Assembly (NCBI GenBank): GCA_965212085.1
Contig: OZ243042.1
Coordinates: 1,550,001 to 1,614,000 of the forward strand
Length of the DNA stretch: 64,000 bases
From: JAHRAW01 sp965212085
Lineage (GTDB): Bacteria; Pseudomonadota; Gammaproteobacteria; Arenicellales; Poriferihabitantaceae
Direction of reading: 5' to 3'
The notes beneath the pieces were generated by a model. That model saw nothing but the letters and a program-made list of their open reading frames with translations, was not told the origin of the DNA and did not search any database. Below are positions 56,865 through 64,000 of this stretch, one piece after another (position 1 is the stretch's first letter; the number at the start of each line of letters is the position of its first letter). The position numbers were made by a program, and so were the translations under genes.

Positions 56865-56916
56865 ATGCCCGTGAATAATGCCCGTGAATAATACCCGTGA
56901 ATAATGCCCATGAACC
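56865..56916 (+). repeat. Four 13-bp tandem repeats spanning the prpE start codon
   Basis: Units are ATGCCCGTGAATA (56865 and 56878), ATACCCGTGAATA (56891) and ATGCCCATGAACC (56904, holding the gene start). The first two ATGs open eight-codon frames (Met-Pro-Val-Asn-Asn-Ala/Thr-Arg-Glu). The second stops in TAA at 56902-56904, overlapping the real ATG as TAATG. Confidence 0.9.
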
Positions 56917-58811
56917 GCACATTTGACAAGACCCACCAACGCTCAATGGACGACCCCGAAGGCTTCTGGGGGGAGGCCGCCGAGGCCGTGCACTGGTATA
57001 AAAAATGGGACAAGGTGCTGGACGATTCAGACGCACCGTTTTACCGCTGGTTCAGCGGCGGCGAGACCAACGTCTGCTACAACGCCGTGGACTTGCACGT
57101 CGAACAGGGCAGGGGCGCGCAGGCGGCGATCATTCACGACAGCCCCATCACCGACAGCCGCCGAACCCTCACCTACGACGACCTCAAAGCCGCCACCGCG
57201 CGCTTCGCCGGCGTGCTCGCCGGCCACGGCGTTGGCAAGGGCGAGCGCGTCATCATCTATATGCCCATGGTACCCGAAGCACTGGTCGCCATGCTCGCCT
57301 GCGCGCGAATCGGCGCCATCCATTCGGTGGTGTTCGGTGGCTTCGCGCCAAACGAACTTGCGGTGCGCATTGACGACGCCACGCCGAAAGTAATCGTCGC
57401 TGCCTCCTGCGGCATCGAGCCGGGGCGCGTGATCCCTTACAAACCTCTGCTGGATAAGGCCATAGAACTCGCCGAACACAAGATCAGCGCCTGCATCATC
57501 CTGCAACGCCCCGAAGCCGAAGCGGACATGATTTCGGGCCGCGACTTTGACTGGCGCGAAGCAGCACAAGCCGCATCCGACGCCGACTGCGTACCCGTGG
57601 CGGCCACCGACCCGTTGTATATTTTGTACACATCGGGAACCACCGGCGCCCCCAAAGGCGTGGTGCGCGACACCGGCGGCGGCATCGTCTCCCTCAAGTG
57701 GAGCATGCAAAACATCTACAACGTCGCGCCCGGCGATGTGTACTGGGCGGCCTCGGACGTCGGCTGGGTGGTGGGTCATTCCTACATCGTCTATGCGCCG
57801 TTGTTCAACGGCAACACCACCGTGGTCTTTGAAGGCAAACCCGTGGGAACCCCGGACCCCGGCGCGTTCTGGCGAATCATCTCCGAACATAACGTTAAAG
57901 TTTTGTTCACCGCCCCCACCGCCTTTCGCGCCATCAAGAAAGAAGACCCGGACGGCGCGTACCTGAAAAAATACGACCTCGGTTGTCTGCAATCGTTGTT
58001 TCTCGCCGGCGAACGAACCGACCCGGACACCCTCAACTGGGCGCAGGACAAACTCGGCGTGCCGGTCATTGACCACTGGTGGCAAACCGAAACCGGCTGG
58101 TCCATCTGCGCCAACTGCCTCGGCATCCAAGCGTTGCCGATCAAAGAAGGTTCGCCCACCAAACCGGTACCGGGCTGGCGGCTCAAGGCCCTCGACGAAA
58201 CCGGCAAGCCGGTGAAAGCCGGCGGCATCGGCGCGCTGGTCGCGGAACTGCCGCTGCCGCCGGGCACCTTTCCGACGCTGTGGAACGCCCGCCAACGCTA
58301 CTTTGATTCCTACCTCAAGGCGTTCCCCGGCTACTATGAAACCGGCGACGCCGGATACCTCGACGAGGACGGCTACGTGTTTGTGATGTCGCGCACCGAT
58401 GACGTGATCAACGTCGCCGGCCACCGCCTGTCCACCGGCGCCATTGAAGAAGTGCTGGCCGCCCACCCGGACGTGGCGGAATGTGCGGTGATGGGCGTCA
58501 ACGACGACCTCAAGGGCGAAGTCCCCCTGGGCTGTTTGGTGTTGAGCGCCGGCGTGGTGCGCGACCAAGCCGAGATCGTCGCCGAAGCGGTGCAACTGGT
58601 GCGCGATAAAATCGGCCCGGTGGCGGCCTTCAAACAGGCCGCCGTGGTTGCGCGCTTGCCCAAGACCCGTTCCGGAAAAATCCTGCGCGGCACCATGAAA
58701 AAAATCGCCGACAACCGCGAATGGAAAATGCCGGCCACCATTGACGACCCGTTGATCCTCGACGAAATAACCGAGTCGCTGCAAACCCTCGGCTATGCAA
58801 TCAAAAAATGA
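56904..58811 (+). CDS. prpE: Propionyl-CoA synthetase (PrpE-type acyl-CoA synthetase)
   Basis: A 635-residue adenylate-forming enzyme making propionyl- or acetyl-CoA. YTSGTTGAPKGVVRDTGGG is the ATP loop with the PrpE-type RD.GG extension, IDHWWQTETGW is the A5 region, and the catalytic/acetylatable Lys is in TRSGKILRGTMKKIAD. The N-terminal DPEGFWGEAAEAVHWYKKWDKVLD also fits PrpE and ACSS3-type enzymes. Start at 56904, or ATG 56910 two codons later. The stop overlaps gshB by 4 bases. No methylcitrate-cycle genes are near. Confidence 0.88.
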   Translation: MPMNRTFDKTHQRSMDDPEGFWGEAAEAVHWYKKWDKVLDDSDAPFYRWFSGGETNVCYNAVDLHVEQGRGAQAAIIHDSPITDSRRTLTYDDLKAATARFAGVLAGHGVGKGERVIIYMPMVPEALVAMLACARIGAIHSVVFGGFAPNELAVRIDDATPKVIVAASCGIEPGRVIPYKPLLDKAIELAEHKISACIILQRPEAEADMISGRDFDWREAAQAASDADCVPVAATDPLYILYTSGTTGAPKGVVRDTGGGIVSLKWSMQNIYNVAPGDVYWAASDVGWVVGHSYIVYAPLFNGNTTVVFEGKPVGTPDPGAFWRIISEHNVKVLFTAPTAFRAIKKEDPDGAYLKKYDLGCLQSLFLAGERTDPDTLNWAQDKLGVPVIDHWWQTETGWSICANCLGIQALPIKEGSPTKPVPGWRLKALDETGKPVKAGGIGALVAELPLPPGTFPTLWNARQRYFDSYLKAFPGYYETGDAGYLDEDGYVFVMSRTDDVINVAGHRLSTGAIEEVLAAHPDVAECAVMGVNDDLKGEVPLGCLVLSAGVVRDQAEIVAEAVQLVRDKIGPVAAFKQAAVVARLPKTRSGKILRGTMKKIADNREWKMPATIDDPLILDEITESLQTLGYAIKK

Positions 58812-59749
58812 AACACGCCTTCCTCATGGATCCGCTGGCGAAGGTCAAGCCATGGAAAGACACCACCTATTTTTTGATGCTCGCCGCCGCCCGGCGCGGG
58901 CATGAAGTATGCCATCTCGAGCAGCGCAGCCTGCGCCTGGAACACGACCGCGTGCACGCCGTGGTGGAATGGTTGCGGGTTGATGAAGACGAGTCGCAGC
59001 CGTTCACCGTGCTGCGCGCCGAGAACATCCCGCTCGCGCAAACAGACGCGGTGTGGATTCGCACCGACCCACCGCTTGACCGCCGCTATTTTTACACCAC
59101 GCTACTGCTCGACCACCTGCCGGCCACCACGCGCGTATTGAACCGCCCGGATGGAATCCGCAACTGGAATGAAAAACTCGCGGCGCTGCACTATCCCGAT
59201 TTCACCCCGCAAACTCTGGTGAGCAACGACCGTGGCGAAATCAAAAAATTCTCCGCAGCCGTGGGCCGCGTGGCGATAAAACCCGTGGACGGTTTCGGCG
59301 GCAAGGGCATCGTTTTTTACGACGCCAACGCCGGGGACGCTAACGACGCCAACACCAACGATGACACACTTAACGAAGCCACCCACGGCGGACGACACTG
59401 GATCGTCGCCCAGCAATACCTGCCCGCGGCCCGCCACGGCGACAAGCGCATCCTGCTGTTGAACGGCGAACCCCTCGGCGCCATCCTGCGCGTCCACGCC
59501 GACGGCGCCGAACTCAACAACCTCGACGCCGGCGCCACCGCCCACCCCGCCGACCTCACCCCCGAAGACCTGGAAATCTGCGCCGCCATGAAACCCGGCC
59601 TCCTGGAACAGGGCGTATTCTTCGCCGGTATAGACGTCATCGGCGGCAAACTCATCGAAGTCAACGTAACCAGCCCCACGGGTTTGCAGGAACTGTGCCG
59701 CTTCAGCGGCGTGGACTATCACCACCAAATCATTGCGGCGCTGGAGTAA
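58808..59749 (+). CDS. gshB: Glutathione synthetase
   Basis: A 313-residue ATP-grasp ligase joining glycine to gamma-glutamylcysteine. The N-terminus FLMDPLAKVKPWKDTT, NRPDGIRNWNEKL, the ATP loop VAIKPVDGFGGKGIVF and the C-terminal IEVNVTSPTGLQEL are diagnostic. An Asn/Asp-rich repeat (DANAGDANDANTNDDT, 59326-59370) expands a loop just after the ATP motif. It sits with a 5-oxoprolinase and a Kef-type glutathione-gated antiporter; gshA is not in the window. Confidence 0.95.
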   Translation: MKHAFLMDPLAKVKPWKDTTYFLMLAAARRGHEVCHLEQRSLRLEHDRVHAVVEWLRVDEDESQPFTVLRAENIPLAQTDAVWIRTDPPLDRRYFYTTLLLDHLPATTRVLNRPDGIRNWNEKLAALHYPDFTPQTLVSNDRGEIKKFSAAVGRVAIKPVDGFGGKGIVFYDANAGDANDANTNDDTLNEATHGGRHWIVAQQYLPAARHGDKRILLLNGEPLGAILRVHADGAELNNLDAGATAHPADLTPEDLEICAAMKPGLLEQGVFFAGIDVIGGKLIEVNVTSPTGLQELCRFSGVDYHHQIIAALE

Positions 59750-59768
59750 TCCGGCGCGCCCACCGACC

Positions 59769-62700
59769 ATGCAATCCAGTCATTCGGACGCGAACCGGGA
59801 TAAATGGGAATTCTGGATCGACCGCGGCGGCACGTTTACCGACGTGGTGGCGCGGCGGCCCGATGGCGAGGTGGTCACGCATAAACTGCTGTCGGAAAAT
59901 CCCCGGCAGTATCGGGACGCGGCGATTCAGGGCATCCGGGATATTTTCGCCAAAGCGGGGGTTGAGGTTGGAGTCGGAGCCGGGGACGATGACGCCCTGC
60001 CCGGCGAGCACATCGCCGCGGTCAAGATGGGAACCACGGTGGCCACCAACGCCTTGCTGGAACGCCGTGGCGAGCGCACCTTGCTGGTGACCACGCGCGG
60101 GTTTGGAGACGCGTTGCGAATCGGCTATCAGGCGCGGCCCGATTTGTTCGCGCTGCACATCAAACTGCCGCAAATGTTGTACGGCGCGGTGCTTGAAATT
60201 GATGAACGAATCAATGCCGCCGGCGAAGTGCTGAGGCCGCTGGATGCGGACGGCGCGAAACAGGGCTTCAAGCGGTTTTATGATGACGGCTACCGCTCCG
60301 CCGCCATCGTTTTGATGCACGGTTACCGGCATCACGATCACGAAAACCGCCTCGCCGAACTCGCGCGCGGGTTGGGGTTTGAGCAGGTCTCGGTGAGCCA
60401 CATAGTTAGCCCGCTGATGAAACTGGTTTCCCGTGGCGACACCACCGTGGTGGACGCGTACCTCTCGCCGATTTTGCGCCGCTATGTCCATCAGGTTGCT
60501 TCGCAGTTGCCGGGGTTGAAGGAGTTGGGCGGCAGGTTGATGTTCATGCGTTCCAGCGGCGGACTGACCGACGCCGGGTTTTTTCAGGGCAAGGACGCGG
60601 TGCTTTCCGGTCCCGCCGCCGGCGTGGTGGGCATGGCGCGGGTCTCGGAGGCGGCGGGCTTCAAGCGCGTCATCGGCTTTGACATGGGCGGCACTTCCAC
60701 CGACGTCAGCCACTACAACGGCGAATCCGGTCATGGCGAATTTGAACGAACCTTTGAAACCGAAGTGGCCGGGGTGCGGCTGCGCGCGCCGATGATGCTG
60801 ATCCACACCGTGGCCGCCGGCGGCGGCTCCATTTTGTATTTTGACGGCGCGCGGTATCGCGTCGGCCCGGATTCGGCGGGCGCGCATCCGGGTCCGGCGT
60901 GTTATCGAAACGGCGGGCCGCCGGCGATCACCGACTGCAACGTCATGCTCGGCAAACTTCAGCCCGACCTGTTTCCAAAAGTGTTCGGCGCCGGCGCTGA
61001 CGAGGCGCTGGACGCGGGCGTAGTGGCGCAAAAGTTTTCCGAACTGGCGGTGCAAATCAAACTTGATACCGGCGACCGGCGCACCCCGGAAGCGGTGGCG
61101 GCGGGGTTCCTCGCCATCACCGTGGAAAACATGGCCAACGCCATCAAAAAAATTTCCGTGCAGCGCGGCTACGATGTTTCCGAATACACCTTGTGCTGTT
61201 TCGGCGGCGCCGGCGGGCAGCACGCCTGCCTGGTGGCAGACGCGCTGGGGATGAAGCGCATCCTGATTCATCCCTGCGCCGGGGTGCTGTCGGCCTACGG
61301 CATGGGGCTGGCCGACACCGTGGTGGACCGCCGGCGGGCGGTGGAAGAGTTGCTCGACTCCGGGTTGTTGAATGATCTGGAAGTTGAACTGAACGAGTTG
61401 CAGCAAGCGGGCGTTGACGAACTGAAAGCCCAGGGTGAAGACTGCGGTGAAGACCGCGCGGAAGACGGCGGCCTGATTTTTCGGCGCTTGCTGCACGTCC
61501 GCTATCAAGGCTCCGACACCGCGCTGGTGGTGAACCACGGCGCGATGAAAGACGTGGTGTCCGGGTTTGAGAAACTGCACCAAATGCGGTTTGGTTTCAT
61601 CTCCCCGGAGAAGGGCATGGTGGTGGAGTCCATCGAGGTGGAAGTGATTGCAGCCGCCCGGCCGTCCACCATCGTCAACCGGAGCAATCAAATCAACGCG
61701 GCTGACAAAGACGCGGCGGCGCAACCCGACGCGGTAAGAAAGTGCTACATGGAAGACCGCTGGCAGCCTTGCCCCTTTTATCATCGCGACACGCTCCGGG
61801 TGGACGAGTTCGTTGACGGCCCGGCGGTGATTCTCGATCCCACCAGCGCCATCGTCGTCGAGCCCGGCTGGGGCGCGTTGCTGACCGCCGACAACAACCT
61901 GGTGCTGGAACGCCGCCGGGAACGCAAACCGGAACGCGCCATCGGAACCGAAGTTGACCCGGTGATGCTGGAGATCTTCAACAACCTGTTCATGTCCATC
62001 GCCGAGCAGATGGGCTCGGTGCTGGAGAACACCGCGGCGTCGGTCAACATCAAGGAGCGGCTGGATTTTTCCTGCGCGATTTTTGATCCGCAAGGCGCGC
62101 TGGTGGCCAACGCGCCGCATATGCCGGTACACCTCGGCTCCATGGGCGAGAGCATCAAAACCGTAATCCGCGAACGCGCCGGAGACATCCGCCCCGGCGA
62201 CGCCTACATTCTCAACGCGCCTTACAACGGCGGCACCCACCTGCCGGACGTTACCATCATCAAGCCGGTGTTCACTGGCGGAAAACAACCCGGAAAACTT
62301 TTGTTCTACGTCGCCTCGCGCGGCCACCACGCCGACATCGGCGGCAAGACCCCCGGCTCGGCGCCGGCGGATTCCACCAGCATCGAAGAAGAGGGCGTGG
62401 TCATTGACAACTTCAAACTCGTGGAAGACGACCGCTTCCGCGAAGAGGAAATTTACGACTTGCTGACCGCCGGAAAATGGCCGGCGCGCAATCCGCAGAT
62501 GAACATCGCCGACTTCAAGGCGCAGCTGGCGGCCTGCGAAAAGGGTGCGCGGGAGTTGATGAGCATGGCCGCGCACTACGGCGTTGACACCGTCCACGCC
62601 TACATGCGCCACGTCCAGGACAACGCCGAGGAATCGGTGCGGCGCGTGCTCGGCGTGTTGAAAGACGGCCGCTTCACCTACGCGATGGACGACGGCAGCC

Positions 62701-63491
62701 GCATAGCGGTGGCCATCAGCGTTGACCGTGCGCGCCGCCGCGCGGTGGTGGACTTCACCGGCACCAGCGCCCAGCATCCGGGCAATTTCAACGCCCCCGA
62801 AGCGGTGGTGCGCGCCGCGGTGTTGTACGTGTTCCGGTGTTTGGTGGACGACAACATTCCGTTGAACGAAGGCTGCCTCAAGCCCATGGAAATCATCATC
62901 CCCGAAGGCTCCATGATCAGCCCGCGCCACCCCGCGGCGGTCATCGCCGGCAACGTCGAGACCTCCCAGTATTTGGTGGACACCTTGTTCGGCGCCCTGC
63001 AAACCGCCGCCGCCTCCCAGGGCACCATGAACAATTTCATCTGGGGCAACGATACGCATCAATACTACGAAACCATCTGCGGCGGCACCGGCGCGACCCC
63101 CGACGCGCACGGAACCGACGCGGTGCACTCGCACATGACCAACACGCGCCTGACCGACCCGGAAGTCCTCGAATGGCGGTTCCCGGTGGTGCTGGAATCG
63201 TTCGCGATCCGCAAAGCATCCGGCGGCGCCGGACGCCGCCACGGCGGCAACGGCGTAGTGCGCCGGGTGCGGTTTTTGCAAGGCATGACCGCCAACGTCC
63301 TGTCCGGCCACCGCAAGGTGCCGCCCTACGGCATCAAAGGCGGACAAGACGGCGCCACCGGCAACAACCGGGTCGAACACCCCGACGGAAGCGTCACCAA
63401 ACTGGCCGGCGTCGCCCGGATTGAACTGCGGGCCGGGGACGTGTTCGTGATTGAAACCCCCGGCGGGGGGGGGTATGGTGTGGTGGAGTGA
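59769..63491 (+). CDS. 5-oxoprolinase (ATP-hydrolysing), fused HyuA-HyuB type
   Basis: A 1240-residue protein, the full length for 5-oxoprolinase. The HyuA-like half begins IDRGGTFTDVVARRPDG and has GFDMGGTSTDVSHY; the HyuB-like half starts near residue 735 (DPVMLEIFNNLFMSIAEQM) and includes NAPYNGGTHLPDV. It should open 5-oxoproline to glutamate with ATP, recycling glutathione breakdown products, which fits the upstream gshB. Related fused hydantoinases exist, so substrate is likely, not certain. Loops carry short repeats (VEVGVGAGDDD; GEDCGEDRAEDGG). Confidence 0.88.
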   Translation: MQSSHSDANRDKWEFWIDRGGTFTDVVARRPDGEVVTHKLLSENPRQYRDAAIQGIRDIFAKAGVEVGVGAGDDDALPGEHIAAVKMGTTVATNALLERRGERTLLVTTRGFGDALRIGYQARPDLFALHIKLPQMLYGAVLEIDERINAAGEVLRPLDADGAKQGFKRFYDDGYRSAAIVLMHGYRHHDHENRLAELARGLGFEQVSVSHIVSPLMKLVSRGDTTVVDAYLSPILRRYVHQVASQLPGLKELGGRLMFMRSSGGLTDAGFFQGKDAVLSGPAAGVVGMARVSEAAGFKRVIGFDMGGTSTDVSHYNGESGHGEFERTFETEVAGVRLRAPMMLIHTVAAGGGSILYFDGARYRVGPDSAGAHPGPACYRNGGPPAITDCNVMLGKLQPDLFPKVFGAGADEALDAGVVAQKFSELAVQIKLDTGDRRTPEAVAAGFLAITVENMANAIKKISVQRGYDVSEYTLCCFGGAGGQHACLVADALGMKRILIHPCAGVLSAYGMGLADTVVDRRRAVEELLDSGLLNDLEVELNELQQAGVDELKAQGEDCGEDRAEDGGLIFRRLLHVRYQGSDTALVVNHGAMKDVVSGFEKLHQMRFGFISPEKGMVVESIEVEVIAAARPSTIVNRSNQINAADKDAAAQPDAVRKCYMEDRWQPCPFYHRDTLRVDEFVDGPAVILDPTSAIVVEPGWGALLTADNNLVLERRRERKPERAIGTEVDPVMLEIFNNLFMSIAEQMGSVLENTAASVNIKERLDFSCAIFDPQGALVANAPHMPVHLGSMGESIKTVIRERAGDIRPGDAYILNAPYNGGTHLPDVTIIKPVFTGGKQPGKLLFYVASRGHHADIGGKTPGSAPADSTSIEEEGVVIDNFKLVEDDRFREEEIYDLLTAGKWPARNPQMNIADFKAQLAACEKGARELMSMAAHYGVDTVHAYMRHVQDNAEESVRRVLGVLKDGRFTYAMDDGSRIAVAISVDRARRRAVVDFTGTSAQHPGNFNAPEAVVRAAVLYVFRCLVDDNIPLNEGCLKPMEIIIPEGSMISPRHPAAVIAGNVETSQYLVDTLFGALQTAAASQGTMNNFIWGNDTHQYYETICGGTGATPDAHGTDAVHSHMTNTRLTDPEVLEWRFPVVLESFAIRKASGGAGRRHGGNGVVRRVRFLQGMTANVLSGHRKVPPYGIKGGQDGATGNNRVEHPDGSVTKLAGVARIELRAGDVFVIETPGGGGYGVVE

Positions 63492-63540
63492 ACGATAGAA
63501 AAACAGGGGGCGTTTGTTTCATCGCATTCGGGAATCCAGA
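63490..63540. repeat. Degenerate copy of the ~66-bp ATTCCCGAACGATAG element
   Basis: GAACGATAGAAAAACAGGG at the left and CATTCGGGAATCCAG at the right match the element seen in the three repeat blocks, with the centre shortened. It begins on the stop codon of the 5-oxoprolinase gene and fills the gap to the convergent Kef gene. Confidence 0.7.
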
Positions 63541-63542
63541 GG

Positions 63543-64000
63543 TTAGACCGGCGGCGGGGGCTTCGCCGAACCCTGTTCATCCTCTTGCTCCTTATCCGCC
63601 GCAAAGGTTTCCTCAATGTTATTTCGCGCGGTTCGGGCGATGGAAATCAGCGCTTTTTCGTCGTGGCGGACGGCTACTTGCTGTTCCAATGTATCCAAAT
63701 CAAATTTCTTGAATTTTTCGCTCAGGCGTTGCGCCTGCCATTCGTTGAAGCCGAATTCGGCCAGCGTGTCTTGGGCGAGTTCCAGGGCCGAGGCGAAGGT
63801 TTCCCTGGCGAATCCGTCAACCCGGTTGTCGATCAGGTGCATGGCGTGGCCGCGGTCGTAGGCGCGCACGAATATTTTCAGGTTGGGAAACTCGCGGCGG
63901 ATAAGTTCAATGGCCTGGTTGATGGTTTCCCGGTCGGCCATTGCGAGCACGATCAGTTTGGCCTGGGCGGCGCCGGCGGAGCGCAGCACGTCTAGCCGCA
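63543..64000 (-). CDS. C-terminal part of a KefB/KefC-type glutathione-regulated K+/H+ antiporter (cut by window edge)
   Basis: The gene runs in from beyond the right edge; 152 codons are visible. RLDVLRSAGAAQAKLIVLAM and the following INQAIELIRREFPNLKIFVRAYDRGHAMHLID match the RCK nucleotide-binding domain of KefB/KefC, followed by the usual charged tail. These systems are closed by glutathione and opened by its adducts, so the site near gshB fits. Without the membrane part the exact type cannot be set. Confidence 0.85.
   Translation of the reverse strand, partial: RLDVLRSAGAAQAKLIVLAMADRETINQAIELIRREFPNLKIFVRAYDRGHAMHLIDNRVDGFARETFASALELAQDTLAEFGFNEWQAQRLSEKFKKFDLDTLEQQVAVRHDEKALISIARTARNNIEETFAADKEQEDEQGSAKPPPPV

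Noticed and set aside
59730..63380. Very long minus-strand open frame (over 1200 codons) opposite the 5-oxoprolinase gene
   Set aside because: Composition is His/Val/Ala/Gly-rich antisense sequence typical of GC-rich DNA; the plus-strand frame carries a complete, recognisable enzyme. The same applies to long minus-strand frames opposite ftsI, murE, murD, ftsZ, secA, fabF and the ABC ATPase genes.

Overview
The window reads as a piece of the chromosome of a GC-rich Gram-negative bacterium, most likely a gammaproteobacterium. Supports: a full division and cell wall (dcw) cluster ending in lpxC, dciA next to secA, a fabF-mltG-tmk-holB-tatD block, clpS-clpA, an outer-membrane porin, and a MurE with the DNPR motif of meso-diaminopimelate peptidoglycan. 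The species cannot be named from sequence reading alone. Nearly all ORFs on the strand opposite these genes are GC-driven shadows.

Layout. 1-830 is a mosaic of short dispersed repeats. 841-19102 is the dcw cluster, all on +: mraZ, rsmH, ftsL, ftsI, murE, murF, mraY, murD, ftsW, murG, murC, murB, ftsQ, ftsA, ftsZ, lpxC. Most junctions overlap by a few bases. murB sits where ddl is found in Escherichia coli, and no ddl is present in the window. 19103-22190 holds two more repeat mosaics around a small zinc-ribbon gene and a porin. A 24-bp perfect inverted repeat brackets these two genes, and a strong promoter with no gene in front of it lies just outside the left copy. 22191-34890 is housekeeping: dciA, secA, fabF, mltG, tmk, holB, a TatD-family nuclease, an A-type iron-sulfur carrier, clpS, clpA, an encapsulated-ferritin-like protein without a shell gene nearby, and a PhyH-type oxygenase.

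35098-41089 is a peptide-type ABC importer (Tat-exported binding protein, two permeases, one fused double ATPase) followed by a small DUF3461-like protein. 41151-44561 has two divergent, related MFS transporters and a PD-(D/E)XK-like protein. 44607-52883 pairs an acyl-CoA ligase and a CoA-acylating aldehyde dehydrogenase with a divergent tripartite tricarboxylate (TctCBA) transporter and a class V aminotransferase; the pair resembles the sulfoacetate route SauT/SauS, which is a hypothesis. 52896-59749 holds a DUF4143-type ATPase with a triplicated 32-bp leader, an MFS transporter, a DnaQ-type exonuclease, an enoyl-CoA hydratase, a propionyl-CoA synthetase and gshB. 59769-64000 has a fused 5-oxoprolinase and the end of a KefB/KefC-type antiporter, which together with gshB gives a glutathione neighbourhood.

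Three things stand out. First, the porin segment has the geometry of an invertible (phase-variable) cassette. Second, at three loci (murD, the DUF4143 ATPase, prpE) the translation start region is tandemly repeated, so that mini-ORFs precede the gene. Third, many essential proteins carry short in-frame tandem repeats, as if microsatellite expansion is frequent in this genome.
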